From Streptomyces sp. NBC_00572 (GTDB lineage: Bacteria; Actinomycetota; Actinomycetes; Streptomycetales; Streptomycetaceae), in the NCBI RefSeq assembly GCF_026341815.1, contig NZ_JAPENX010000001.1:5456001-5520000 (forward strand): a stretch of DNA of 64,000 nucleotides, read 5' to 3'. Under the pieces are notes generated by a model. The model had not been told where the DNA came from. It ran no database searches and was given only the letters and a program-made list of their open reading frames with translations. Each line of letters opens with the position of its first letter. The first letter of the stretch is position 1. Both the position numbers and the translations under genes were made by a program. Of the stretch, positions 8,585 to 17,755 are shown in pieces.

Positions 8585-8614
8585 CCGGCACCGCACCTTC
8601 GGAACAGCACAGCA

Positions 8615-8648
8615 GAGGGGTCCTTCCCGCCCACGGGAGGGACCCCTC
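8615..8648. terminator. Hairpin terminator after the surface-protein gene
   Basis: Fourteen-base arms (8615-8628 and 8635-8648) that pair with one mismatch, around a six-base loop. The hairpin stands 30 nt after the stop codon of the sortase-anchored protein and has no poly-T tail, as is usual in streptomycetes. Confidence 0.7.
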
Positions 8649-8652
8649 CCGC

Positions 8653-8790
8653 ATGGCGGCGCTGTCCTACTCCTACGACGGCGGCACCACCTGGACCGAC
8701 GCGCCGACGAGGCAGCTGGGCGGCAAGTGGACAGCCGTCGTGGACCACACCGGCGCCACCGGCAAGCAGGTCATGACGAAGGCGAGCCGG
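8653..8790 (+). pseudogene. C-terminal relic of a secreted protease
   Basis: The frame reads LSYSYDGGTTWTDAP, then GGKWTAVVDHTGATGKQV. This is the pattern of the C-terminal beta domain that follows the catalytic part of some Streptomyces S8 (subtilisin-like) secreted peptidases. Nothing resembling a protease core precedes it; a terminator hairpin ends just upstream. The sequence then degrades, without a stop, into the next gene's start region. It is best read as the remnant of a deleted gene. Confidence 0.5.
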
Positions 8791-8856
8791 GCGCTCGCGC
8801 ACTCGTTCGGAGTAACTGAACGATCGCTCCCGGACCTACGGCCGGACGATGAGCCC

Positions 8857-9291
8857 ATGAGCCAGAACACCGCACCGCGCCCGCCCCGCGCCGATTCAGG
8901 CGCCACAGGGGCCTCCGGCGGAACCCTTTTCGCCGGAGTCCTCATGGTGGTCGTCGGTATCCTGGACATCCTCCAGGGCATCGTCGCCATCGCCAAGGAC
9001 GACATCTACACCCGCGTCGGCGACTACGTCTTCGAGTTCAGTCTGACCAGCTGGGGCTGGACCCACCTCATCCTCGGCATCCTCGTCGCCCTCGCCGGCG
9101 CCGGAATCCTCAAGGGCTCCGAGTGGGGGCGGATGGGCGGCATCACACTCGCCTCCCTGAACGCCGTCGCCCAGTTCCTCTTCCTGCCCTACTACCCCTG
9201 GTGGGCGCTCTTCTCGATGGCCGTCTCGATCGTCGTGGTCTGGGCGCTGGCCACGGACGACACGTCCTTCCGGAAGAGCGGCGCGGCGTGA
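8857..9291 (+). CDS. DUF7144-like four-helix membrane protein
   Basis: A 144-residue integral membrane protein with four predicted helices: GTLFAGVLMVVVGILDILQG, a segment around WGWTHLILGILVALAGAGIL, GGITLASLNAVAQFLF and WALFSMAVSIVVVWAL. A short polar N terminus and a C-terminal FRKSGAA flank them. This matches the small actinobacterial DUF7144 family, whose function is unknown. ATG 8857 is chosen because the helical domain begins shortly after it; the frame is open further upstream through the protease relic, so longer starts are not credible. Convergent with glsA. Confidence 0.8.
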   Translation: MSQNTAPRPPRADSGATGASGGTLFAGVLMVVVGILDILQGIVAIAKDDIYTRVGDYVFEFSLTSWGWTHLILGILVALAGAGILKGSEWGRMGGITLASLNAVAQFLFLPYYPWWALFSMAVSIVVVWALATDDTSFRKSGAA

Positions 9292-9348
9292 TCCCTCATC
9301 CGGCGATGGCGGACGGCTGAGGCCCGAAGGGGCGCGTGTACGCACCTG

Positions 9349-10680
9349 TCACGAGGGCAGCCGTGCCCACTCGACGGCGGCGGACCGTGAGGCGAGCATG
9401 GTCCCTCGGGCGCTGAACGGCACCGCGGCGTCGCCCACGAAACCGATGAGGTGCCCCATGGCGGTGACGCGTTCCAGGACGACGCGAATGACGCCTTCCG
9501 CGGCCGTGTCGACGGCGGTGACGCGCACGAGATCGATGACAGCGCGTCCACGGCCGACCTCGGGCAGGCGCTCCGCCAGGGCGCAGACCAACTGTTCGGC
9601 GGCTGTGAAGTCCAGCTCTCCTTGCGCCGCGACCCATGCGGGCAGATCGCCGGTCGCCGTCCCGCCCCCGGCCTGGCGCCAGGCGGCCTCATCGGGTCCG
9701 TCGCCCGGGCCGGGGCGGATGATCGTCGGGGCGCCGGACGGAGGGTTGTGCATCAGATGGAGCCCGAACTCTCGCGACAGCTCGGCCAGCGCCGCGACCG
9801 CCCGGACGGGGTTCCCGGCGGCGTCCAGCAGAGGGCTGTAGCAGCCGACTCCGGATCGCCCCGGCCTGACCGCCACCAACCCCCCGGAGACGCCGCTCTT
9901 CGCGGGAAGCCCCACGCGCAGGAGCCAGTCGCCCGAACCGTCGTACATCCCGCACGTCGCCATGACGGCCAGGACCTGCACGGTCACCGGCTCCGGGACG
10001 ACTCTCGCGCCGGTGACAGGATTGACGCCTCCGTTCGCCAGCGTCGCGGCCATCACCGACAGGTCGAGGGCGGTGACCCGGATCGCGCACTGCCGGAAAT
10101 AGACGTCCAGCACGCCTGAGGGATCACCCGCGAGGGATCCCGCCGCGCGCATCAGGTGCGCGAGGGCGATGTTCCGGTCACCCGTGGCCGCCTCGGCGCG
10201 GTAGACCTCGTCATCCACGTCCAGGGACCGCCCGGCGAAGCTGCCCAGCGTCTCCAGGATCCGCGTGAACCGCTGCTCCGCACTCGCGGCCGGCACCAGG
10301 GCGGTGGTCGCGATGGCCCCCGCGTTGATCATCGGGTTCGCCGGTCGGCCCGTCTCCGGATCCAGACTGATCGCATTGAACCGCTCGCCGCTCGGCTCGG
10401 CGCCCACCCGGCGGAAGACCTCGTCCGCGCCGAGTTCGGTCAGCGCGAGCGCCAGGACGAACGGTTTGGACACCGACTGGATCGTGAACGTCTTGTCCGC
10501 CTCGCCCGCCTGATAGCGATGCCCCTCCGCACTGGTCAGCGCCATGCCGAAGTCCCCGGGCTCCGCCCGCGCCAGAGGCGGAATGTACGTGGCGACGTGC
10601 CCGCTGTTCAGTTCACGGAACTCACGGCAAAGGTCCGCCAGGACGGCGTTCACTGCGTCGAACACGACACGTTTCACCAT
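9349..10680 (-). CDS. glsA: Glutaminase A with C-terminal STAS domain
   Basis: Hydrolyses L-glutamine to glutamate and ammonia. The serine-dependent beta-lactamase-like glutaminase domain occupies about residues 10-310, with the catalytic SVSK motif (Ser-x-x-Lys), the MINAGAIAT segment and GLPAKSGVSGG near the active site. A STAS-like domain (about 340-443) follows, with LPAWVAAQGELDFTAAEQL and a pattern of alternating strands and helices. This fused layout is known in actinobacterial glutaminases. ATG 10680 is preferred to the in-frame GTG 10698 because AAGGA lies 7 nt upstream, giving 443 residues. It is probably monocistronic and is not next to the glutamate transporter 4 kb away. Confidence 0.92.
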   Translation of the reverse strand: MVKRVVFDAVNAVLADLCREFRELNSGHVATYIPPLARAEPGDFGMALTSAEGHRYQAGEADKTFTIQSVSKPFVLALALTELGADEVFRRVGAEPSGERFNAISLDPETGRPANPMINAGAIATTALVPAASAEQRFTRILETLGSFAGRSLDVDDEVYRAEAATGDRNIALAHLMRAAGSLAGDPSGVLDVYFRQCAIRVTALDLSVMAATLANGGVNPVTGARVVPEPVTVQVLAVMATCGMYDGSGDWLLRVGLPAKSGVSGGLVAVRPGRSGVGCYSPLLDAAGNPVRAVAALAELSREFGLHLMHNPPSGAPTIIRPGPGDGPDEAAWRQAGGGTATGDLPAWVAAQGELDFTAAEQLVCALAERLPEVGRGRAVIDLVRVTAVDTAAEGVIRVVLERVTAMGHLIGFVGDAAVPFSARGTMLASRSAAVEWARLPS

Positions 10681-11032
10681 GCTGTCATCCTTGTCCACAA
10701 TGACCGTTTCGCAACGCAGGCGCCCCTCAGGGACGGGAACTCATCGCCGACGCAGGCCTGTTGTGGCATCAGCGTCGCCAGGCCAGGCTTGCCCCTCGGC
10801 CGCGAGAGCGGGCCGTGGGGCCGGCGCGAAACACCGGCCGACGCGAGCGGACGGCTCCTGTGTCCGCCGGGCTCAGGTCGGGGCACCGCCGCATCGAGGA
10901 GGGCGAGACCCGGCGCGAAGCCGTCAGACGCCTCGAACGCTGTGCTGCCCGGAAGGGCTTCCACCTGCTCGAACCCGCGCAGTCGTGCCCCCAGTCACAG
11001 CGGCGGTCGGGAGAGATGAGAGGGTCTTGCGG
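10681..11032. other. Divergent intergenic region between glsA and pcaL
   Basis: About 350 bases that must carry the promoters of two divergent genes. I see no small gene, strong dyad or tandem repeat. GAGGG about 8 nt before GTG 11033 serves as the ribosome site of the right-hand gene. Confidence 0.4.
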
Positions 11033-12283
11033 GTGAGTGAGACACCGACGAACACCCTGCAATACCGACTCGACGGCCGCGAAGACGCTCCGGTCCTGGT
11101 CCTGGGACCCTCGCTGGGGACGACCTGGCACATGTGGGACCGGCAGATACCGGAGCTCACCCGGGACTGGCGGGTCGTCCGGTTCGACCTTCCCGGGCAC
11201 GGCGGCGCACCCGCCGAACCCTTCACCTCCGTCGCCGAGCTCGGCGACCGGCTCCTCGCCACCCTCGACTCGATCGGCGTCCAGCGCTTCGGGTACGCCG
11301 GCTGCTCCCTCGGCGGAGCCGTCGGCCTCGACCTGGCCCTGCGCGCGCCCCACCGGGTCGCCTCCCTGGCCCTGGTCGCCACCTCGCCCCGGTTCGGCAC
11401 CGCCGACGAGTTCCGCCAGCGCGGAGTCATCGTCCGCGCCAACGGCCTGGAGCCGATGGCCCGCACCGCGCCCGAGCAGTGGTTCACCTCGATGTTCGCC
11501 GGCGCGCAGCCCGCGATCGTGGACTGGGCCGTGCAGATGGTCCGTACGACCGACCCCGGCTGCTACATCGCCGCCTGCGAGGCCCTCGCCGTCTTCGACG
11601 TCCGGGACGCCATGGACCGGATCGCCATCCCCGCCCTCGTCCTCGTCGGCTCCGAGGACCAGGTCACCGGCCCCGCCGAGGCCCGCACCCTGGTCGCCGG
11701 CATCGCCGACGCCCGGCTCGCCGTCGTCCCCGGCGCCTCGCACCTGGCTCCCGTCGAGCAGCCCGCCGCCGTCACCGACCTGCTCATCGAGCACTTCTCG
11801 GGTACGGCCCCGGACACCAGCGGCACCCTGACCGCGCCGCCCCTGCCCGCGGCCCCGGCGCCCGTCGCCGAGCCCGCCCCGGCCGCCGAGCCCACCGAGG
11901 CCGGCCGCCCCGACCCGTACGAGCAGGGGCTCGGGCTGCGTCGTGAGGTCCTCGGCGACGCCCATGTGGACCGGGCACTCGCCGACGACCCCGACGGCGT
12001 CTTCCAGGGCCTCCTCACCCGGTACGCCTGGGGCGAGGTCTGGAGCAGGGACGGTCTCGACCGGCGCACCCGGAGCGTCGTCACCCTCACCGCACTGATC
12101 GCCGGAGGCCACCGGGAGGCCCTCGCCGACCACACCCGCGCGGCCCTCCGCAACGGACTGTCGGCCGAGGAACTCCGCGAGATCGTGCTCCACGCGGGCG
12201 TGTACTGCGGCTTCCCCGCCGCCGAGACCGCGCTGCGCGTCGTGGCCCGAGTGGTCGAGGAGGAGACGACGCCCCCGGCGTAA
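11033..12283 (+). CDS. pcaL: Fused 3-oxoadipate enol-lactonase / 4-carboxymuconolactone decarboxylase
   Basis: A 416-residue bifunctional enzyme of the protocatechuate branch of the beta-ketoadipate pathway. Residues about 1-260 are an alpha/beta hydrolase (PcaD-like) with the nucleophile motif GCSLGG. A Pro/Ala-rich linker follows (about 263-300), then a carboxymuconolactone decarboxylase domain (PcaC-like, about 305-412) with RTRSVVTLTALIAGGHR and IVLHAGVYCGFPAAETAL. PcaL fusions are known in actinobacteria and usually sit in a pca cluster. Here no other pca gene is visible, so it may be an orphan or serve another lactone. GTG 11033 is chosen for its ribosome site and because longer versions overlap glsA. 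Confidence 0.88.
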   Translation: MSETPTNTLQYRLDGREDAPVLVLGPSLGTTWHMWDRQIPELTRDWRVVRFDLPGHGGAPAEPFTSVAELGDRLLATLDSIGVQRFGYAGCSLGGAVGLDLALRAPHRVASLALVATSPRFGTADEFRQRGVIVRANGLEPMARTAPEQWFTSMFAGAQPAIVDWAVQMVRTTDPGCYIAACEALAVFDVRDAMDRIAIPALVLVGSEDQVTGPAEARTLVAGIADARLAVVPGASHLAPVEQPAAVTDLLIEHFSGTAPDTSGTLTAPPLPAAPAPVAEPAPAAEPTEAGRPDPYEQGLGLRREVLGDAHVDRALADDPDGVFQGLLTRYAWGEVWSRDGLDRRTRSVVTLTALIAGGHREALADHTRAALRNGLSAEELREIVLHAGVYCGFPAAETALRVVARVVEEETTPPA

Positions 12284-12292
12284 CCTGGCCCC

Positions 12293-12925
12293 GTGAAGCT
12301 GACGAAGAAGTCCCACGCGTGCGTGCGGCTGGAGAAGGACGGGCGGACGCTCGTCCTCGATCCCGGCATGTTCACCGAGGAGGACGCGGTCCTCGGGGCC
12401 GACGCCCTGCTCGTGACGCACGAGCACCCCGACCACTTCGACGAGAGCCGCCTCCGGGCGGCCCTGGACGCCAACCCGGCCGCCGAGATCTGGACGCTGC
12501 GCAGCGTCGCCGACCAGCTCTCGGCGGCCTTCCCCGGCCGGGTGCACACCGTCGGTCACGGCGACGCCTTCACGGCGGCCGGCTTCGACGTCCAGGTGCA
12601 CGGCGAGCTGCACGCCGTGATCCACCCGGACATCCCGCGCATCACGAACGTCGGCTATCTCGTGGACGGCGCCGTCTTCCACCCCGGCGACGCGCTCACC
12701 GTGCCCGACCAGCCGGTGGACACGCTGCTGCTCCCCGTCATGGCCCCGTGGAACAAGATCTCCGAGGTCATCGACTACGTCCGTGAGCTCAAGCCGCGCC
12801 GGGCCTACGACATCCACGACGCGCTGCTCACCGATCTCGCCCGGCCCATCTACGACCGTCAGATCGGCGCCCTCGGCGGGACCGACCACCAGCGGCTCGC
12901 CCCCGGCGCCTCCGCCGAGCTCTGA
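12293..12925 (+). CDS. MBL-fold metal-dependent hydrolase (UlaG-like)
   Basis: A 210-residue metallo-beta-lactamase-fold hydrolase. The metal-binding motif is THEHPDHFD, later histidines lie in GELHAVIHPDIP, and an acidic ligand lies in FHPGDAL. The compact size and the absence of a cap domain match the UlaG-like group (COG2220). The substrate is unknown. GTG 12293 follows TAACCT by 6 nt, the spacing of a leaderless promoter; this -10-like hexamer includes the stop codon of pcaL. The gene can thus be transcribed on its own even though it abuts pcaL. Confidence 0.85.
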   Translation: MKLTKKSHACVRLEKDGRTLVLDPGMFTEEDAVLGADALLVTHEHPDHFDESRLRAALDANPAAEIWTLRSVADQLSAAFPGRVHTVGHGDAFTAAGFDVQVHGELHAVIHPDIPRITNVGYLVDGAVFHPGDALTVPDQPVDTLLLPVMAPWNKISEVIDYVRELKPRRAYDIHDALLTDLARPIYDRQIGALGGTDHQRLAPGASAEL

Positions 12926-12988
12926 GCCCGGCGCGGCAGCAGCCCGGCGAGGCACCGATTGTCGGACCCCGCACGTAGGCTTGCGCTC

Positions 12989-13768
12989 ATGCGCATCGCC
13001 ACCTGGAACGTCAATTCGATCACCGCCCGGCTGCCCCGGCTCCTGGCCTGGCTGGAGAGCAGCGGCACGGACGTGCTGTGCATCCAGGAGACCAAGTGCA
13101 CCGCCGAGCAGTTCCCCACCGAGGAGCTGCGCGCCCTGGGGTACGAGTCCGTGGTCAACGCCACGGGCCGGTGGAACGGCGTGGCCCTGGTTTCCCGCGT
13201 CGGCCTCGCGGACGTGGTGACGGGCCTGCCCGGCGGCCCGGAGTACGACGGGGCCGAGGAGCCCCGGGCGATCTCCGCGACCTGCGGCCCGGTCCGCGTC
13301 TGGTCGGTGTACGTGCCGAACGGCCGGGAGGTCGCCCACGACCACTACGCGTACAAGCTGCGCTGGCTGGAGGCCCTGAAGGCGGCCGTCGCGGAGGACG
13401 CGGCGGGGGACCGGCCCTTCGCGGTCCTCGGCGACTACAACATCGCGCCGACCGATGACGACGTCTGGGACCGGTCGGCCTTCGAGGGCCTGACCCACGT
13501 CACGGAGCCCGAGCGGGCCGCGCTCGCCGGCCTCCGTGAGACCGGTCTGGCCGATGTGGTCCCGCGCCCCCTCAAGTACGACCACCCCTTCACGTACTGG
13601 GACTACCGCCAGCTCTGCTTCCCGAAGAACCGGGGCATGCGCATCGACCTGGTCTACGGCAACAAGCCCTTCGCCGAGGCCGTCACGGACAGCTACGTGG
13701 ACCGCGAGGAGCGCAAGGGCAAGGGCGCGTCGGACCACGCGCCCGTCGTGGTCGACCTCGACGTCTAG
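12989..13768 (+). CDS. xth: Exodeoxyribonuclease III (AP endonuclease)
   Basis: A 259-residue DNA repair nuclease of the endonuclease/exonuclease/phosphatase fold that cleaves at abasic sites and trims 3' ends. Visible motifs are MRIATWNVNSI at the start, the metal-binding Glu in CIQETKC, LGDYNIAP, WDYRQLCFPKNRGMRIDL, and the catalytic ending SDHAPVVVDLDV. ATG 12989 is chosen because it begins the conserved first strand. TAGGCT lies 7 nt upstream with no ribosome site between, so a leaderless message is likely. Length is normal for the family. Confidence 0.95.
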   Translation: MRIATWNVNSITARLPRLLAWLESSGTDVLCIQETKCTAEQFPTEELRALGYESVVNATGRWNGVALVSRVGLADVVTGLPGGPEYDGAEEPRAISATCGPVRVWSVYVPNGREVAHDHYAYKLRWLEALKAAVAEDAAGDRPFAVLGDYNIAPTDDDVWDRSAFEGLTHVTEPERAALAGLRETGLADVVPRPLKYDHPFTYWDYRQLCFPKNRGMRIDLVYGNKPFAEAVTDSYVDREERKGKGASDHAPVVVDLDV

Positions 13769-13916
13769 ACGCACGGACGTGTCGACGTGGCACCGGTAGG
13801 TCGCCCCGTGGCGGGTGCCTGACCTCGGTGTACGGCGACCCCGGACCGACCCGGCGGCGGAACGATCTCCGCGCGCCGGGTGGTCGACCGGGAGGTGACG
13901 GTGCAAGGCTGTTCGG

Positions 13917-14360
13917 ATGAACATTCCGTTTCTGGACAACTGGCTCAAGCGGCACGAACGCGAGTCGCCCGACGCACCGCTGGTGGCGGCCTTCGACCGT
14001 GACCCCGAGGGCGTGGCCGAATTGCTCGCCGAGTGCGAGCTGCTGCGTGCCCGGGTCACGGAGTCCGGGGTGGCGCTCGACGACACCCCGCGCTCCCTCC
14101 AGGAGCTCGACCAGCTGCCGCCCCGCTGGCGCGACGATCCGGAGGAGCTGCCCTGGATCGGGAACGACGCCGGGCTCTACCTCGGCACCGTGATCGTGCG
14201 GAACGTGCCGGGCGCCCGCTGGCAGGTGTGGCCGGGCGGCGGCCCGGTGGTGCGGCTCGCCTCCGGCCGGGAGATCCAGGTCGTCGAGTCGGGTCTCGAC
14301 TGGGCGATGACGGGCTCGCCGGAGCTCTCCCAGGTGTACGCGGAGGCCGCCGAGCAGTGA
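13917..14360 (+). CDS. DUF6278-like hypothetical protein
   Basis: A 147-residue soluble protein beginning MNIPFLDNWLKRH, with an acidic helical N-terminal half and a C-terminal part containing WIGNDAGLYLGTVIV and WQVWPGGGPVVRL. It resembles the streptomycete DUF6278 family, for which no function is known. The WP..G..VRLASG pattern suggests a small beta-rich domain. It stands alone, with no clear operon partner; the next gene downstream is the glutamate transporter 160 nt away. The family name is from recall and is moderately sure. Confidence 0.65.
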   Translation: MNIPFLDNWLKRHERESPDAPLVAAFDRDPEGVAELLAECELLRARVTESGVALDDTPRSLQELDQLPPRWRDDPEELPWIGNDAGLYLGTVIVRNVPGARWQVWPGGGPVVRLASGREIQVVESGLDWAMTGSPELSQVYAEAAEQ

Positions 14361-14521
14361 TGCGGGTGGCCCTCGTGGGCAAGGTCCGCACCGTCGCCTC
14401 CACCACCCTTTTGCAGTAAATACGGCTTATTCCTGTTTCATGCGTGTCGGGCGTGAAGTCCCTTTTCTGGTGGATAGCTTGCGCTGACTCGACACCGCCG
14501 AGAAATGGGGCAGGGCAGCGT

Positions 14522-15268
<747 letters not shown>

Positions 15269-15282
15269 GCGGGGTGGGAACC

Positions 15283-16200
15283 ATGCAGCGCACGCACCGC
15301 ACCCTGCCCGCCCTCGCCCTGCTGCTCGCCGTGACGGCGGTGCTCGGCGGCTGCGGCAGAGAGGGCAGCCCACCCGTCAAGGGCCCACAGCCCGACCAAC
15401 TCCCCGTCTACCAGGTCCAGTCGGGCTTCACTCTGCCCGACTCCCCTACCTGGACCCGGGCGAAGAAGCGCGGGCATCTCGTCGTCGGCGCCAAGGAGGA
15501 CCAGCCCTACATGGGCGAGCGGGACCCGGCCACCGGCCGCTACTCCGGCTTCGACATCGAGATCGCCAAGATGATGGCGGCCTCCCTCGGCTTCGACCCG
15601 GCCGGCATCGACTTCCGTACGATCGCCTCGGCCAACCGCGAGACCGCCGTGCAGAACGGGCAGATCGACTACTACGTCGGCACCTACACCATCAACGACA
15701 ACCGCAAGAAGCTCGTCGGCTTCGCAGGGCCCTACTACCTCGCCGGACAGTCCCTCCTGGTCCGCACCGACGAGAGCGACATCAAGGGCCCCCGGGACCT
15801 GGCGGGCAAGAGGGTCTGCTCGGCCGCCGGCTCCACCCCGTACCAGCGGATCGAGAAGGACTACCCGGAGGCCGAACTCGTCGCCTACGACACGTACTCC
15901 GCCTGTGTGGACAACCTGCTGACCTACCAGGTCGACGCGGTCACCACCGACGACACGATCCTCATGGGCTATGCCGCCAAGGTCCCGGACGAACTCAAGG
16001 TCGTCGGCGAGCCGTTCTCCGAGGAGCCCTACGGCATCGGCGTCCCGCGCGGTGACAACGCCCTGCGCTTCGCGCTCGACGACGCCCTCGCCGTCCACGA
16101 GAAGAACGGCGACTGGAAGAAGGCCTACGACGCCACCCTCGGCCTTTCCGGGGTCCCCGCCCCGACACCGCCCCCCATCGACCGCTATCCGGCGAGCTGA
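15283..16200 (+). CDS. gluB: Glutamate-type ABC transporter, substrate-binding lipoprotein
   Basis: A 305-residue periplasmic-type binding protein of family 3. The signal sequence ends in the lipobox LGGC (Cys about 22), so the mature protein is membrane-anchored by lipid. The binding fold follows, with VVGAKEDQPYMGERD, YSGFDIEIAKMMAA and GQIDYYVGTYTINDNRKK typical of glutamate/glutamine binders. ATG 15283 is preferred to a GTG three codons earlier. It lies 14 nt after gluA and 18 nt before the first permease. Confidence 0.93.
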   Translation: MQRTHRTLPALALLLAVTAVLGGCGREGSPPVKGPQPDQLPVYQVQSGFTLPDSPTWTRAKKRGHLVVGAKEDQPYMGERDPATGRYSGFDIEIAKMMAASLGFDPAGIDFRTIASANRETAVQNGQIDYYVGTYTINDNRKKLVGFAGPYYLAGQSLLVRTDESDIKGPRDLAGKRVCSAAGSTPYQRIEKDYPEAELVAYDTYSACVDNLLTYQVDAVTTDDTILMGYAAKVPDELKVVGEPFSEEPYGIGVPRGDNALRFALDDALAVHEKNGDWKKAYDATLGLSGVPAPTPPPIDRYPAS

Positions 16201-16218
16201 CGAGAGGAGCATCCCGAC

Positions 16219-16863
16219 ATGGACGTCCTGACCGAAAACTTCTCGCTCTACGCCGAGGGATTCTGGGGAACCGTCGAACTCACCGTCTACGCATCGGCGT
16301 TGGCCCTGGTCCTGGGCTTCCTCATGGCCTCTTTCCGGGTCGCGCCCGTTGGCTCCTTCCGGGTCTTCGGGACGGTCTGGGTCACCGTCCTGCGCAACAC
16401 CCCCCTGACCCTGCTCTTCTTCGCCGTCATGCTGGGCCTGCCCCGGTTCGGGCTCGTGCTGCCCTTCCAGCTGTTCGCGGTCCTCGCCCTCGGCTGCTAC
16501 ACCTCGGCCTTCATCTGCGAGGTGCTGCGCTCCGGCATCAACACCGTGCCGCGCGGCCAGGGCGAGGCCGCCCGCAGTCTGGGGATGAGCTTCTCCCAGT
16601 CCCTCGGCACGGTCGTCCTGCCCCAGGCCTTCCGCACCGTCATCCCGCCGATCGGCTCCACCCTGATCGCCCTCGCCAAGAACTCGGCGATCGCCGGAGC
16701 GTTCAGCGTCACCGAACTCCTGGGCACCTACAAGACCTTGAGTGAACTCGGCTACAACATCGTCTGGACCTTCGTCTGGATCGCCGTCGGATACCTGATC
16801 ATCACCCTCACCATCAGCGCCGTCTTCCATGTCCTGGAGAAGCGCTGGGGAGTCGCCCGATGA
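16219..16863 (+). CDS. gluC: Glutamate-type ABC transporter permease 1
   Basis: A 214-residue inner-membrane permease of the HisM type with about five helices. The EAA-like loop reads GQGEAARSLGMSFSQSLGTV, where it contacts the ATPase. GAGAGGAG stands about 10 nt before ATG 16219. The end overlaps the next permease start by four bases (ATGA), indicating coupled translation. Together with gluD it should form the heterodimeric membrane channel. Confidence 0.92.
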   Translation: MDVLTENFSLYAEGFWGTVELTVYASALALVLGFLMASFRVAPVGSFRVFGTVWVTVLRNTPLTLLFFAVMLGLPRFGLVLPFQLFAVLALGCYTSAFICEVLRSGINTVPRGQGEAARSLGMSFSQSLGTVVLPQAFRTVIPPIGSTLIALAKNSAIAGAFSVTELLGTYKTLSELGYNIVWTFVWIAVGYLIITLTISAVFHVLEKRWGVAR

Positions 16864-17717
16864 CCGAGTCCACCGCCCTCTACGACCTGCCCGGGCCGAA
16901 CGCCCGCCGACGCCACCTCCTCTACGGCGTCGCGTCCACCGTCGTGCTCCTCGCGCTGGCCGGCTGGATCCTCTATCTCCTCTTCGACACCGAACAGTTC
17001 ACGTACACCAAGTGGTCGCCCTTCCTCTACGAGGGCATCCAGGAACTGCTGCTCGAAGGGCTCGGCAACACCCTCAAGGCCTTCGCCTACGCCTCGGTGC
17101 TGTCGCTCGCCCTCGGCGCCGTCCTCGCCACCGGGCGCCTCTCCGTCCACCGGGTGCTCCGCTGGATCTCGACCCTGCTCGTCGAGTTCTTCCGCGCCAT
17201 GCCCGTCCTCGTGATGATCTTCTTCATCTTCGTCGCGCTCAAGGTGCAGCCGCTGCCCGCGCTGGTCGCCGGACTGACCCTCTACAACGGCTCCGTGCTC
17301 GCCGAGGTCTTCCGCACCGGCATCCACGCCGTCGCACGAGGCCAGGGCGAGGCCGCGTACGCGCTCGGCATGCGCAAGACACAGGTCATGACCTACGTCC
17401 TGGTGCCGCAGGCCGTCCGCGCGATGCTGCCGGCCATCATCAGCCAGCTGGTCGTCGCCCTCAAGGACACCTCACTCGGATTCCTCATCACCTACGAGGA
17501 GTTCCTGCACGCGGGCAAGCTGATCGCCTCCAACCTGGACTACGACCTGCCGTTCATCCCGGTCGTCCTGGTGATCTCACCCATCTACATCGGGATGTGC
17601 ATGCTGCTCTCCTGGTTCGCCACCTGGGTGGCCGGAAGAGAGCGCCGCAGCCCGAAGACGAAGGCCGTGGACGTCGCTCCGGCCGACCCAGGGACGCTGC
17701 TGCCGGGACCGCAGTAG
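16860..17717 (+). CDS. gluD: Glutamate-type ABC transporter permease 2
   Basis: A 285-residue permease partner of gluC, longer at its N terminus, with an extra first helix around YGVASTVVLLALAGWILYLLF. The EAA loop reads GQGEAAYALGMRKTQVM. The C terminus is a short hydrophilic tail. It is the last gene of the operon and converges with the secreted hydrolase gene only 38 nt away; I see no strong terminator hairpin between them. Confidence 0.92.
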   Translation: MTESTALYDLPGPNARRRHLLYGVASTVVLLALAGWILYLLFDTEQFTYTKWSPFLYEGIQELLLEGLGNTLKAFAYASVLSLALGAVLATGRLSVHRVLRWISTLLVEFFRAMPVLVMIFFIFVALKVQPLPALVAGLTLYNGSVLAEVFRTGIHAVARGQGEAAYALGMRKTQVMTYVLVPQAVRAMLPAIISQLVVALKDTSLGFLITYEEFLHAGKLIASNLDYDLPFIPVVLVISPIYIGMCMLLSWFATWVAGRERRSPKTKAVDVAPADPGTLLPGPQ

Positions 17718-17755
17718 CGAGCGAGGAGCCGCACCCGCCCGGCAGCAGCCGGTGA

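Noticed and set aside
10769..14086. A minus-strand open frame of 1105 codons
   Set aside because: It lies opposite four well-supported genes (pcaL, the MBL hydrolase, xth and DUF6278), and its translation shows no domain, only Gly/Val/Asp-rich sequence.
14360..14419. A 19-codon frame overlapping the DUF6278 stop, as a possible leader peptide of gluABCD
   Set aside because: It has no run of regulatory codons, no attenuator-like alternative hairpins that I can see, and the start merely overlaps the stop of the previous gene.
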